Source of the DNA: an uncultured Clostridia bacterium
Lineage (GTDB): Bacteria; Bacillota; Clostridia; Oscillospirales; Acutalibacteraceae
Assembly (NCBI GenBank): GCA_937884995.1
Contig: CAKZZL010000008.1
Location: forward strand, 1-22,675
DNA length: 22,675 nucleotides
Direction of reading: 5' to 3'
Position 1 is the first letter of the stretch. Each line of letters starts with the position of its first letter. The position numbers were made by a program, and so were the translations under genes. The notes under the pieces were generated by a model. The model made no database searches. It saw nothing but the letters and a program-made list of their open reading frames with translations, and was not told the DNA's origin. This document shows positions 1 to 7,050 of the stretch, piece by piece.

Positions 1-116
<116 letters not shown>

Positions 117-150
117 TAGCGAAACTATTCATCTCGCTGATGTGAGAATG

Positions 151-179
151 ATTTTATCATTATATCAAGCTCTTTTCAA
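151..179 (-). promoter_or_regulatory. Promoter of the 5S rRNA gene
   Basis: On the minus strand there is a -35 box TTGAAA (174-179), a 17-base spacer and a -10 box TAAAAT (151-156) preceded by TG one base upstream (extended -10). Transcription would start near 144. The short leader to the 5S end contains AGCGA...TCGCT, which can fold into a small stem (about 118-138) and may help processing. The promoter is assigned by sequence pattern only. Confidence 0.65.
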
Positions 180-276
180 GTGCTTTTTATGATTTTTAAC
201 GATTTTGTACATTTTAAACAAACAGGTTCAAATATATATAGGTGCTGTCTGTGCATTTTGCAGACGGCGTCTTGCC

Positions 277-2274
277 TTAATCAAAAGCTTTTTCAATGTC
301 GAGTACAACATATTCAAATCCTTGATTGGGATCAAGAACGCAATATGATGCTGTCGTATTGTCTATAAAGCAAAGGTTGCTGTGCTGCGAATAATTCTTA
401 TCTTCCATCTTTGCATATTCGCCAGTCTCAAGATTGAACATCTGAACCTGATAGTCAAGTGCGTTTTTAACCGTTCCTATGACAATTAGATATTTACCAT
501 CATCACTTACACAGAAATAGTCCGGATTGCTCATTGAATAGCCCACAAGAGTCTTTGTTTCAAGAGTCTTAAGGTTGTAGAGTTTACCGTCGGCTTTGCC
601 CAAAATATATTCCTTATAATTGATATAACTGGAATTCATAAAGCCATAGAATGACTGTTTTACTTCCTCTTCACCCTTTGTGTTATATATGAGGTTAAAG
701 CCGGTTGTCGTCTTTCTCATATATATAACGGTGTCTCCGTCCATAACAAAATACTTTCCGTAAACATCGCTCGCAAGGATTTTTTCGGCAGCGCCTGTCT
801 TTACAAATATATCTTGCATATCAACCCCGAGAGGATACTCACGGGATGAGAAGAAAGGTATCATCTCTGAACTTGATGTATATGAAGCCCATGGCATCAA
901 GCAGAAGTTACTTTCATAATTGCCCGTTTCCGTGTCTGTTCTTCTGTTTATTATCTTCAAAAATCTTGTGGTCTCGCCCGTTTCAAGGTTCAAATCAAAA
1001 CTTTCAGTCCAGTTTATTGCATTTGATGTAAGCGCATTTTTACTGCTTGTTGCAACTAAAAGCGCATGCCCGTCTTTTCTGTATTTCTTTGGCAGATCCG
1101 TAATCTTAAACGCAACCATATCATAATAATATACATCGCTGTTTTCATTTGCCGTAAAGAGGCCGAAGCCGAATACTCTGCCGCCGAGTTCGACATAATC
1201 GATTTTGACAGGAATAGATGCGCTTCCCAGATCCACTGTCAGGCTGACATTGTTTGTTGCGCGTGCAGCATGCATTTCTTTTTCGTAATATTGATAATAT
1301 CTTATGCTGTAATCTGTTGCCACTCCATAGAACACATCCGGTATATCACTTTGAATAAGGTCAACCATTGTTCCTGCTCTTATAATCTGAACATCAGACA
1401 AGTGATCTTTCTCGGTTACCGTTTCTCTTGTAGCATCGCCTTCATCCGGAGCGCCCTTGAAATAGTAAAGAGTGAATGCGGAAATAGCAAGAACTGCTAT
1501 CACAGCTATTACGATTGTTATATAGTCTTTTTTTGCCAAAGGCTCTTTTTCTTTCTTCTCTTTTTCTTCTTTGGCTTTCTTTTCCTTTACTTTTTTCTCT
1601 TTCTTTTTAGGGGACTTTTTTTCTTCCTTATCTTTCAGCAGAATGTCTTCTTCAATTTCGTCATCTTTGAGCTTTTCTTCAATGTCAGTGTCTTCGTTTT
1701 CTTCCGGTGTCTCCGGCTCTTCGCTTGTTTCTTCTGCTTCTGCTTCTTCTATTTCCTGTCTTTCACATTCTTCTTTTCCGTTTTCTTCAATATCATCAAG
1801 GCTTTCGTTTTCCTCTTCCGATATTTCTTCTTCGCTTATTTCCTCTTCTTCTGCATCCTTGCTTTTCTCATTCTCGATTTCCTGCTCCTCTGTTTCCTCT
1901 TCAGGGAGCATTCCCATCGATTTGAGGATGTCGTCAACAGACTCATCTTCCTTCTCTTCAGTCAGATACTTAGACACATCGATTCCCTCAAATGTGTCTT
2001 CATTCTCTTCAACTTCTTCAATTTCAGTTTCCGGATATTCTGCTGCAAAATCTTCATCTTTTCTTTCGTCTGCATTTTCGGTTTCATCCGGATTCTTTTC
2101 TTCTGAAAGATCTTCAATCTGCGGCGCAGTCTCTTCGATTTTTTTCTTTCTTCTGCTTTTCCATCCGCGCTTTTTACTTTCTGTGTCTTCTTTTATGATC
2201 TCTTTATTTTCATTTATTTCTTCGACTTCTTCTATTCTGCCGTATTTGTCGCTGTTTGTGTTTTTAATATCCAC
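277..2274 (-). CDS. Acidic single-pass membrane protein, unknown function
   Basis: The product is not recognised. The 665-residue protein starts with GTG, chosen because AGGAG (2284-2288) lies 9 bases upstream and an extended -10 promoter sits just beyond. Residues 1-215 are extremely rich in Glu/Asp, residues 216-249 are Lys-rich, and residues about 251-272 (starting YITIVIAVIAVLAISAF) form one membrane helix. The charge pattern predicts the acidic part inside the cell and residues 273-665 outside. The outer part has repeated units such as 'DGKYLIVIG', 'NLETGEY' and 'DGKLYNLKTLET', which look like blades of a beta-propeller (WD40/TolB-like), with no catalytic motif visible. It lies between ssrA and the 5S gene and appears monocistronic. 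The long plus-strand frames opposite it are low-complexity shadows. A sensory, scaffold or envelope role is only a guess. Confidence 0.85.
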   Translation of the reverse strand: MDIKNTNSDKYGRIEEVEEINENKEIIKEDTESKKRGWKSRRKKKIEETAPQIEDLSEEKNPDETENADERKDEDFAAEYPETEIEEVEENEDTFEGIDVSKYLTEEKEDESVDDILKSMGMLPEEETEEQEIENEKSKDAEEEEISEEEISEEENESLDDIEENGKEECERQEIEEAEAEETSEEPETPEENEDTDIEEKLKDDEIEEDILLKDKEEKKSPKKKEKKVKEKKAKEEKEKKEKEPLAKKDYITIVIAVIAVLAISAFTLYYFKGAPDEGDATRETVTEKDHLSDVQIIRAGTMVDLIQSDIPDVFYGVATDYSIRYYQYYEKEMHAARATNNVSLTVDLGSASIPVKIDYVELGGRVFGFGLFTANENSDVYYYDMVAFKITDLPKKYRKDGHALLVATSSKNALTSNAINWTESFDLNLETGETTRFLKIINRRTDTETGNYESNFCLMPWASYTSSSEMIPFFSSREYPLGVDMQDIFVKTGAAEKILASDVYGKYFVMDGDTVIYMRKTTTGFNLIYNTKGEEEVKQSFYGFMNSSYINYKEYILGKADGKLYNLKTLETKTLVGYSMSNPDYFCVSDDGKYLIVIGTVKNALDYQVQMFNLETGEYAKMEDKNYSQHSNLCFIDNTTASYCVLDPNQGFEYVVLDIEKAFD

Positions 2275-2302
2275 GTTACCACGCTCCTAACGTTCATTGA
2301 AG

Positions 2303-2308
2303 ATTATA
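2303..2308 (-). promoter_or_regulatory. Extended -10 promoter of the acidic membrane protein gene
   Basis: The minus strand carries TGATATAAT: a consensus TATAAT (2303-2308) with the TG extension. The -35 position (TTTATT) is poor, as often with extended -10 promoters. The predicted start near 2296 leaves a leader of about 20 bases that contains the AGGAG ribosome binding site. Confidence 0.5.
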
Positions 2309-2457
2309 TCAAACTTCCTGAGAAAAATAAAGAGCCACATCCGAGATTTATCCGTCTGCAGTCAATTAGTTTCCAAAGGCATATTTCTCTTTCTGTCAAG
2401 ATCTTATTCTCCTGTTACGAAATTCCTGCATACATGCTTTATTTTCGTGATATACAA

Positions 2458-2490
2458 TCTCACTCGAACCATTTTTAAGTTCGAGTGAGA
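2458..2490 (-). terminator. Terminator hairpin after ssrA
   Basis: There is a perfect 12-bp inverted repeat (2458-2469 with 2479-2490) with a 9-base loop, starting 12 bases beyond the CCA end of the tmRNA. On the minus strand the hairpin is followed by TTGTATAT, a modest U tract. On the plus strand it is followed by CATTTTTG. It most likely ends the tmRNA precursor and may work in both directions. Confidence 0.65.
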
Positions 2491-2502
2491 CATTTTTGAA
2501 TT

Positions 2503-2851
2503 TGGTGGAGATGGCGGTAATCGAAACCGCGTCCGAAAATCTATTCCCAAAACTTTCTCCGAGCGCATTCGCTATATTGACATTCCCTCTGCAAAGCGCC
2601 TAACGAAAGGCTCTGAGCATCAGTAGTTCGGTTGTGTGTGACAGGTTACCGAGCACTTGCCTGTTCACATTTACTGCTAAATGATGCCCCGTTTAAAGTC
2701 GCAGTTTTCTTTAAGGGAGCAGCCGCCTAATCAGGCAGCAAGTAAAACTTTATTGTCGTCGTTTATTTCTAAACTTGAAGCTTTTAAGGTGGTACCTCAC
2801 CACCGCTCGCTTATTTTGGTTCAGGGTCCCCGTCGAAATCCTTTCATCCCC
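2503..2851 (-). ncRNA. ssrA: Transfer-messenger RNA (tmRNA)
   Basis: The minus strand has both tRNA-like ends of tmRNA. The 5' end GGGGATG...GGATTTCGACGGGG (from 2851) and the 3' end GGTTTCGATTACCGCCATCTCCACCA (to 2503) are both present. The 7-bp acceptor stem pairs GGGGATG with CATCTCC and keeps the G3-U70 wobble needed by alanyl-tRNA synthetase; CCA is encoded. The length of 349 bases is normal. The tag reading frame at 2731-2766 reads I-N-D-D-N-K-V-L-L-A-A then TGA. By position relative to UAG...AACGACGA in the E. coli molecule the resume codon would be AUA instead of the usual GCA. The gene tags peptides from stalled ribosomes together with SmpB, which is encoded 0.8 kb upstream. Confidence 0.95.
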
Positions 2852-2869
2852 ATATTCTTTTGTGTCTAT

Positions 2870-2897
2870 ATCTTATCACATTTTTTTCTGTTGTCAA
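2870..2897 (-). promoter_or_regulatory. Promoter of ssrA
   Basis: On the minus strand there is a perfect -35 box TTGACA (2892-2897), a 16-base spacer and a -10 box TAAGAT (2870-2875). The expected start is near 2863, about a dozen bases before the mature 5' end at 2851, which fits removal of a short leader by RNase P. Confidence 0.7.
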
Positions 2898-3030
2898 TTA
2901 CTTAAATATATACATTTGCGGCACTAATATATTTTAATACAAAAAAAACATTTATTATTATTTTTATTAGATGATTTGAAACTAACTAATCTTATTGGAT
3001 ATAAAAATCTCTATAGCATTCATTAAACGC

Positions 3031-3660
3031 CTACATTTGCTTTCCCTGTTCATCTTCCGACAACAATAATTCGTTGCGGTCCAAATACTCCTGAAATGCA
3101 CTTAAGGTATCACCATAATATGTGTATTCAGATTCTGTCGCAGATGCTGCCGCATTGTAGAATGTGTCAAGCGAATAATATTTGTAGTCCGAATCTCCAA
3201 CACCCTTTACGCTTACGGTCTCGTTCTCCAAATTGATTTTTACAATTGCATTGATTCGTTCATCGCTGCCCATTGATTTACACATAATATCAAACGGAAT
3301 ATCCGGGATAGCATTCCAGTAATCGAAGTTGCTCATGTATGTTTCAAATTCATATTCGTATTCGCCTTTGGGATCAAAGATTTCCTATGCAAATATTTTT
3401 GCGATTTCATATGGCGAAACATAATCTTCGCAAGCTATGTTGACCGGATCGCTTTCATTTTCGATCTGAATAAGAGCGACTTTTCCTTCCGGATTGGCTT
3501 TTTCTTCAAGCTCAATATCTGCTTGGATTAAGGTCTGTTCCTCCGGCGTAACACAGTTGTCAAACAAGAAGGCAATTTGATTCTCAAGGTGTGATTCTAT
3601 GGTTTTGTCAATCGCCTCATTAATTACTTTGTAACTCCTGTCATCGACAGAGATTGTTAT
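3031..3660 (-). pseudogene. Decayed ORF between smpB and ssrA (no start, in-frame TAG)
   Basis: One minus-strand reading frame stays open from about 3693, inside the 3' end of smpB, to the TAG at 3031-3033, except for a single in-frame TAG at 3385-3387. Coding resumes in the same frame directly after it (...YEIAKIFA-stop-EIFDPKGEYEYEFE...). No ATG or GTG precedes the first part; the only common start is a TTG at 3565-3567 with no ribosome binding site. The second part has an ATG at 3334-3336, also without a good site. The joined product would be about 205 residues, acidic, beginning near NITISVDDRSYKVINEAIDK, without membrane segment or signal peptide. I do not recognise the family. The simplest reading is a gene that lost its start and gained a nonsense mutation. 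Other genes here (recR, the 215-residue protein) end with TAG, so general recoding is unlikely. Confidence 0.6.
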
Positions 3661-4127
3661 GTTGTGGTATTCCTTTTGGATTTCATTTCCCGTTCAATCT
3701 TTCTGTCGGCTTCCTTCCTGGCTGCGATTTCGCGCTTGTCATAATTCTTTTTACCTTTGCAAAGTCCGACTTTAACTTTTGCTCTGCCTTTCTTGAAATA
3801 TATCGACAAAGGAATCAAAGTAAGTCCTTCCTGCTTTACTTTCCCGTAGAGTTTCATTATCTCTTTTTTGTGCATGAGCAGTTTTCTGACTCTCATCGGG
3901 TCTTTGTTAAAAATATTACCGTGATCATACGGACTTATGTGCATTCCGTTTAAAAGAAGCTCTCCGTCTACGACATTACACCATGAATCTTTTAGGTTGC
4001 ACTTGCCTTGTCGCAGTGATTTGACCTCTGTTCCCACCAGTTCAATTCCTGCTTCATAGCTTTCAAGAACAAAATAGTCATGAAAGGCCTTTTTGTTTTG
4101 TGCGATTATTTTTATATTGTCTTCCAT
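3657..4127 (-). CDS. smpB: SsrA-binding protein SmpB
   Basis: SmpB binds the tRNA-like end of tmRNA and brings it to stalled ribosomes for trans-translation. The 156-residue length is typical. Family hallmarks are visible: the N-terminal 'IAQNKKAFHDYFVLESYEAGIEL' type start, 'GTEVKSLRQGKCNLKDSW', the 'HISPY' segment near residue 64, and 'LYGKVKQEGLTLIPL...FKKGRAKVKVGLCKGKKNYDKRE' ahead of the basic C-terminal tail that enters the mRNA channel. GGAG precedes the ATG by about 8 bases. It begins 19 bases after recR and probably belongs to the dnaX-recR transcription unit. ssrA follows on the same strand after the decayed frame, so the two partners of the rescue system are neighbours. Confidence 0.97.
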   Translation of the reverse strand: MEDNIKIIAQNKKAFHDYFVLESYEAGIELVGTEVKSLRQGKCNLKDSWCNVVDGELLLNGMHISPYDHGNIFNKDPMRVRKLLMHKKEIMKLYGKVKQEGLTLIPLSIYFKKGRAKVKVGLCKGKKNYDKREIAARKEADRKIEREMKSKRNTTT

Positions 4128-4146
4128 AACTTAATCTCCGTTTGCC

Positions 4147-4743
4147 CTATATGAGACTTCTTCCGGACAAAGCTCTTGAAAGTGTAACTTCATCAGCGTA
4201 TTCCAGGTCGCTGCCCACAGGTATTCCGTATGCCAGTCTTGAAACTTTAATGCCCATTGGTTTCAAAAGCCTTGCTATATACATGGCTGTTGCTTCGCCT
4301 TCCGCCGTTGGATTGGTTGCCATAATAACTTCTTCTATGCTGTCATCGGAAAGTCTTGAAATAAGTTCTCTTATCTTTATATTGTCCGGCCCTACACCGT
4401 TCATGGGAGAAATAACGCCGTGCAACACATGATATACCCCTTTGTATTCATGCATCCTTTCAAAGGCCGTTACATCTCTTGGATCCTCAACAACGCAAAT
4501 AACCGAATGATCTCTTTTTGCATTTTCGCAAATGCTGCACTTGTCATTTTCCGTAAGGTTACAGCATGTCTCACACATATGGATCTTGCTGTGTGCATCA
4601 CTTATTGCATCAAGAAGAGATTTGCTTTCCTCATCTGTAAGGCCCAATACGTAATAGGCCATCCTTTCGGCTGACTTCAGTCCCACAGACGGCATTTTCC
4701 TGAATTCTTCGATTAGTTTTTCCAGTGATAAAATTCCTGCCAT
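4147..4743 (-). CDS. recR: Recombination protein RecR
   Basis: RecR works with RecF and RecO to load RecA onto gapped single-stranded DNA. The 198-residue protein has the expected order: helix-hairpin-helix 'MPSVGLKSAERMAYY' (about 17-31), a four-cysteine zinc finger 'CETCCNLTENDKCSIC' (about 57-72), then the TOPRIM domain beginning 'ICVVEDPRDVTAFE' and containing 'GVISPMNGVGPDNIKIREL' and 'ATNPTAEGEATAMYIA', ending with the Walker-like 'AYGIPVGSDLEYADEVTL'. It starts 17 bases after ybaB, and the spacer has only a weak ribosome binding site, so translation may be coupled. It ends with TAG. A 15-base palindrome (4750-4764) covers the ybaB stop and the spacer. The dnaX-ybaB-recR order is classical. 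Confidence 0.97.
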   Translation of the reverse strand: MAGILSLEKLIEEFRKMPSVGLKSAERMAYYVLGLTDEESKSLLDAISDAHSKIHMCETCCNLTENDKCSICENAKRDHSVICVVEDPRDVTAFERMHEYKGVYHVLHGVISPMNGVGPDNIKIRELISRLSDDSIEEVIMATNPTAEGEATAMYIARLLKPMGIKVSRLAYGIPVGSDLEYADEVTLSRALSGRSLI

Positions 4744-4760
4744 ATCTACTTAAGGAGTCC

Positions 4761-5099
4761 TTAAAATCCCAGGCCAGGGATGTTCATTCCTCCGGTAACC
4801 TTTCCCATTTCTCTTTCCAAAGTCTCATCTGCTTTTCTCATTGCTTCGTTTACTGCTGCAAGAACCATATCTTCGAGCATATCAGGTTCTTCCGGATCCA
4901 TTACATCCGGCTGAATCTTCACTGAAAGAAGCTGATGCTTACCATTTGCGGTAACTTCCACAGCTCCGCCTCCTGATGATGCTGAATATTCGGCTTCTTC
5001 GCACTCTGTTTGAATTCTTGCCATATCATCCTGCATTTGCTGGAGTTTTTTCATCATATTGGCCTGTCCGCCGCCTTGATTGGGTATTCTGGCTTTCAT
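4761..5099 (-). CDS. ybaB: Nucleoid-associated protein, YbaB/EbfC family
   Basis: This is a small DNA-binding protein of 112 residues that forms dimers and associates with the nucleoid. Family features are an N-terminal helix rich in Met, Gln and Lys (NMMKKLQQMQDDMARIQTE, about 14-32), the conserved 'SASSGGGAVEVTANGKHQLLSVKIQPDVMDPEEPDMLEDMVLAAVNEAMRKADE' type core and a Gly/Met-rich C-terminus (GGMNIPGLGF). It starts 3 bases after the dnaX stop, with AGGAGG inside the dnaX 3' end. It is therefore almost certainly co-translated with dnaX, matching the usual dnaX-ybaB-recR module. Confidence 0.95.
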   Translation of the reverse strand: MKARIPNQGGGQANMMKKLQQMQDDMARIQTECEEAEYSASSGGGAVEVTANGKHQLLSVKIQPDVMDPEEPDMLEDMVLAAVNEAMRKADETLEREMGKVTGGMNIPGLGF

Positions 5100-5102
5100 T
5101 TT

Positions 5103-6734
5103 TTAATCCTCCTGAATATCAATTCCAAGTTTCTTTGCTTTGTTTACAAGTCCTTCCAAAGGGCTTTGCTGTTTGGGCTCTTCGCTTTTGTTATATACAC
5201 CGAGAGTGTAATTGTCTCCGCTTATTTCAGCGACTGCTCTCTTTATAATCTTAGTATAATCTCCCGTATTCAGGTATCTTCTCAGCACTTCCGAGCCCTT
5301 TATAAGAAGATATTTGCCGCCGTAAACATATGCTGATGAGCCGGCGAGCATCGGTATCATGCTCGGATCCTTTTTTGTCAGCTTCTCAACAATATCCGGC
5401 CACTTGTCATATATGATTTCTGTGTTATCATCATGCCTTTGGGCAACCTTGGGTTCAGCTTTTTCTTTCTCTTCCTTAACGGGCTGAGTCTTTTCTTCCT
5501 TTGCCTCGCTTTTGTCTTCCCTTTTTTCACCGAGGACTTCCTTTTTCGGATTTTCTTTCTTCCTTTCTTCCTCAGCAGGCAGTTCTTTCACAGCTTGCAA
5601 CTTCTTTTCAAGTTCATCAAGTCTGATTGCAATCGAGGAAATGTCCTGAGATACGGATGCAGAACAAAGTTTTATCATACAAAGTTCAGTTATGGTCCTT
5701 CTGTTTGCTCCCTGCTTCATTTCTATTGAAGCATTTGTGAGAACATCTATGCAGGTCATAATATTGCTAAGCGTAGTTTTCGACGCCTGCCTTTTTATAA
5801 CCTCTGTTTCCTCCTGCGGGCATACGACAACGTTTTCGAAATTCTTTACAGCCTTCGATACCATAAGATTTCTGAAATGTCCGGTAAGTTCGGTGAGAAG
5901 TCTTTCCATATCGCAGGAATCGTTATATAGCTTGTTGATTATTTCCAGGGCTTTTGCAGGATCTTTATCGAGTACGGAGTCGGTTATTTCAAAGAGATAT
6001 TCTCTTCCCGCAAGTCCCGAGCTTTCGGCAACCACCTTTGAATCAATTGCGCCTTCATATGAGACGCATCTGTCAAGTATTGAAAGCGCATCTCTCATTG
6101 CTCCGTCCGCTATTCGTGAAATCAACATAGCGCCGTCATCGGTCAATGTCATATTTTCTTCTTCGGCAACAAGCTTAAGTCTCTTTGCTATTGCTTCCGG
6201 AGCTATTCTCTTAAAATCAAAGCGCTGACATCTGGAAAGAATCGTTGATGGCAGTTTGTGAACTTCTGTCGTTGCCAGTATGAAGATAACATGTGCAGGC
6301 GGTTCTTCAAGTGTCTTGAGCAAGGCATTGAAAGCTCCAATTGAGAGCATGTGCACCTCATCTATGATATATACTCTGTATTTTGCATTTGCGGGAGTGA
6401 AGTTTGCCTCCTCGCGAAGCTCACGTATATTATCGACGCCATTGTTTGACGCCGCATCTATTTCTATAATATCAAGAATCGATCCGTTGTCGATCCCCTT
6501 GCATATTTCACACTCGTTACAGGGATTGCCGTCATGAGGGTTCAAACAATTAACGGCTTTTGCCAATATTTTGGCGCAGGATGTTTTGCCCGTTCCCCTT
6601 GATCCGGTGAAAAGATATGCATGGCTTGTCTTTCCCGTCTTAACTGCATTTTCCAGTGTCGTTGTTATATGCTCCTGCCCCACCACTTCCGTAAAAGTTG
6701 CAGGTCTGTATTTTCTGTACAAGGCACGATACAA
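5103..6734 (-). CDS. dnaX: DNA polymerase III subunit gamma/tau
   Basis: DnaX is the ATPase of the clamp loader that puts the beta sliding clamp onto DNA and couples polymerases. The 543-residue protein starts at a TTG preceded by GGGAGGG; the start MYRALYRKYRPATF matches the family. The AAA+ part shows Walker A GSRGTGKTS (44-52), zinc-binding Cys63, 72, 75 and 78, Walker B VYIIDEVHML (121-130) and the sensor/arginine-finger block 'ATTEVHKLPSTILSRCQRFDF'. A central Lys/Glu-rich linker (about 375-440) leads to the C-terminal domain. No well-placed slippery A-run for making a shorter gamma form was found. It lies just after the SRP RNA gene, and no terminator lies between them. Confidence 0.97.
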   Translation of the reverse strand: MYRALYRKYRPATFTEVVGQEHITTTLENAVKTGKTSHAYLFTGSRGTGKTSCAKILAKAVNCLNPHDGNPCNECEICKGIDNGSILDIIEIDAASNNGVDNIRELREEANFTPANAKYRVYIIDEVHMLSIGAFNALLKTLEEPPAHVIFILATTEVHKLPSTILSRCQRFDFKRIAPEAIAKRLKLVAEEENMTLTDDGAMLISRIADGAMRDALSILDRCVSYEGAIDSKVVAESSGLAGREYLFEITDSVLDKDPAKALEIINKLYNDSCDMERLLTELTGHFRNLMVSKAVKNFENVVVCPQEETEVIKRQASKTTLSNIMTCIDVLTNASIEMKQGANRRTITELCMIKLCSASVSQDISSIAIRLDELEKKLQAVKELPAEEERKKENPKKEVLGEKREDKSEAKEEKTQPVKEEKEKAEPKVAQRHDDNTEIIYDKWPDIVEKLTKKDPSMIPMLAGSSAYVYGGKYLLIKGSEVLRRYLNTGDYTKIIKRAVAEISGDNYTLGVYNKSEEPKQQSPLEGLVNKAKKLGIDIQED

Positions 6735-6764
6735 AACTATCCCTCCCTCTTTTTTATTGAAATT

Positions 6765-6902
6765 GCCTTAACTTAGTCATGCACCGTGCAGGCGAACTGT
6801 GGCGCCCGTTGCAGACCTCTTAATGCTGCTCGGTTCCCCGCCTGACATGGTTCGTGGTGCCCCGCCGCACAGGACCCACACGGCACACGATTAAATTAAG
6901 GC
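6765..6902 (-). ncRNA. ffs: Small signal recognition particle RNA
   Basis: The minus strand carries the conserved SRP RNA core: GTCAGGCGGGGAACCGAGCAGC, with a GGAA tetraloop (6834-6837) and the asymmetric loop bases that bind Ffh, enclosed by CACGAACCATG and CATTAAGAGGT. Flanking arms GTGTGCCGTG and CACGGTGCAT pair, and the outermost GCCTTAA/TTAAGGC closes a hairpin of about 138 bases. It is therefore the short bacterial form without the Alu part found in Bacillus. A strong promoter (6920-6948) lies directly upstream and dnaX starts 30 bases downstream with no terminator. The exact mature ends are estimated from pairing. Confidence 0.93.
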
Positions 6903-6919
6903 AAGATTTCTTCCCGCTT

Positions 6920-6948
6920 ATTATACTATAATATATATCTAATTTCAA
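6920..6948 (-). promoter_or_regulatory. Promoter of SRP RNA (and probably dnaX operon)
   Basis: On the minus strand there is a -35 box TTGAAA (6943-6948), an ideal 17-base spacer and a perfect -10 box TATAAT (6920-6925). The start is expected near 6913, about 11 bases before the folded RNA. As no terminator follows the SRP RNA, this promoter may also drive dnaX-ybaB-recR-smpB. Confidence 0.75.
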
Positions 6949-6971
6949 GTAATTTTATCATCATATTGATA

Positions 6972-7000
6972 TTGTTATTTCCGCCTTTCTATGCTAAAAT
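6972..7000 (+). promoter_or_regulatory. Promoter of glpK
   Basis: There is a -35 box TTGTTA (6972-6977), a 17-base spacer and a -10 box TAAAAT (6995-7000) with the TG extension (TGCTAAAAT). It is back to back with the SRP RNA promoter, only 23 bases apart. No clear catabolite (cre) operator or glycerol antiterminator hairpin was seen in the 50-base leader. Confidence 0.6.
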
Positions 7001-7050
7001 ATATATATTCTGAAAAAAGGGATGAAATCATTCTTAAATGAGGTGTTTAT

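Noticed and set aside
1066..2290. Long plus-strand frames (239 and 346 codons) opposite the acidic protein gene
   Set aside because: They are Ser- or Phe-rich mirror images of Glu/Lys codon runs, have no ribosome binding sites, and lie antisense to a well-supported gene.
2503..2851. Plus-strand ORF 2681-2905 (74 codons) as a small protein
   Set aside because: It lies fully across the tmRNA gene and its promoter and has no ribosome binding site.
3385..3387. In-frame TAG as pyrrolysine or general TAG recoding
   Set aside because: Other intact genes in the window (recR, the 215-residue protein) end at TAG, and no pyl genes or insertion structure are seen.
4750..4764. 15-base palindrome TTAAGGAGTCCTTAA between ybaB and recR
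   Set aside because: It is short, overlaps a stop codon and has no T tract; it may arise by chance, so it is not called a terminator or operator.
5500..5560. Possible dnaX frameshift signal (run GAAAAAAGGG near 5520-5530)
   Set aside because: The codons are GAA AAA AGG, so the A AAA AAG slippery heptamer is out of phase, and the run is too short for transcriptional slippage.
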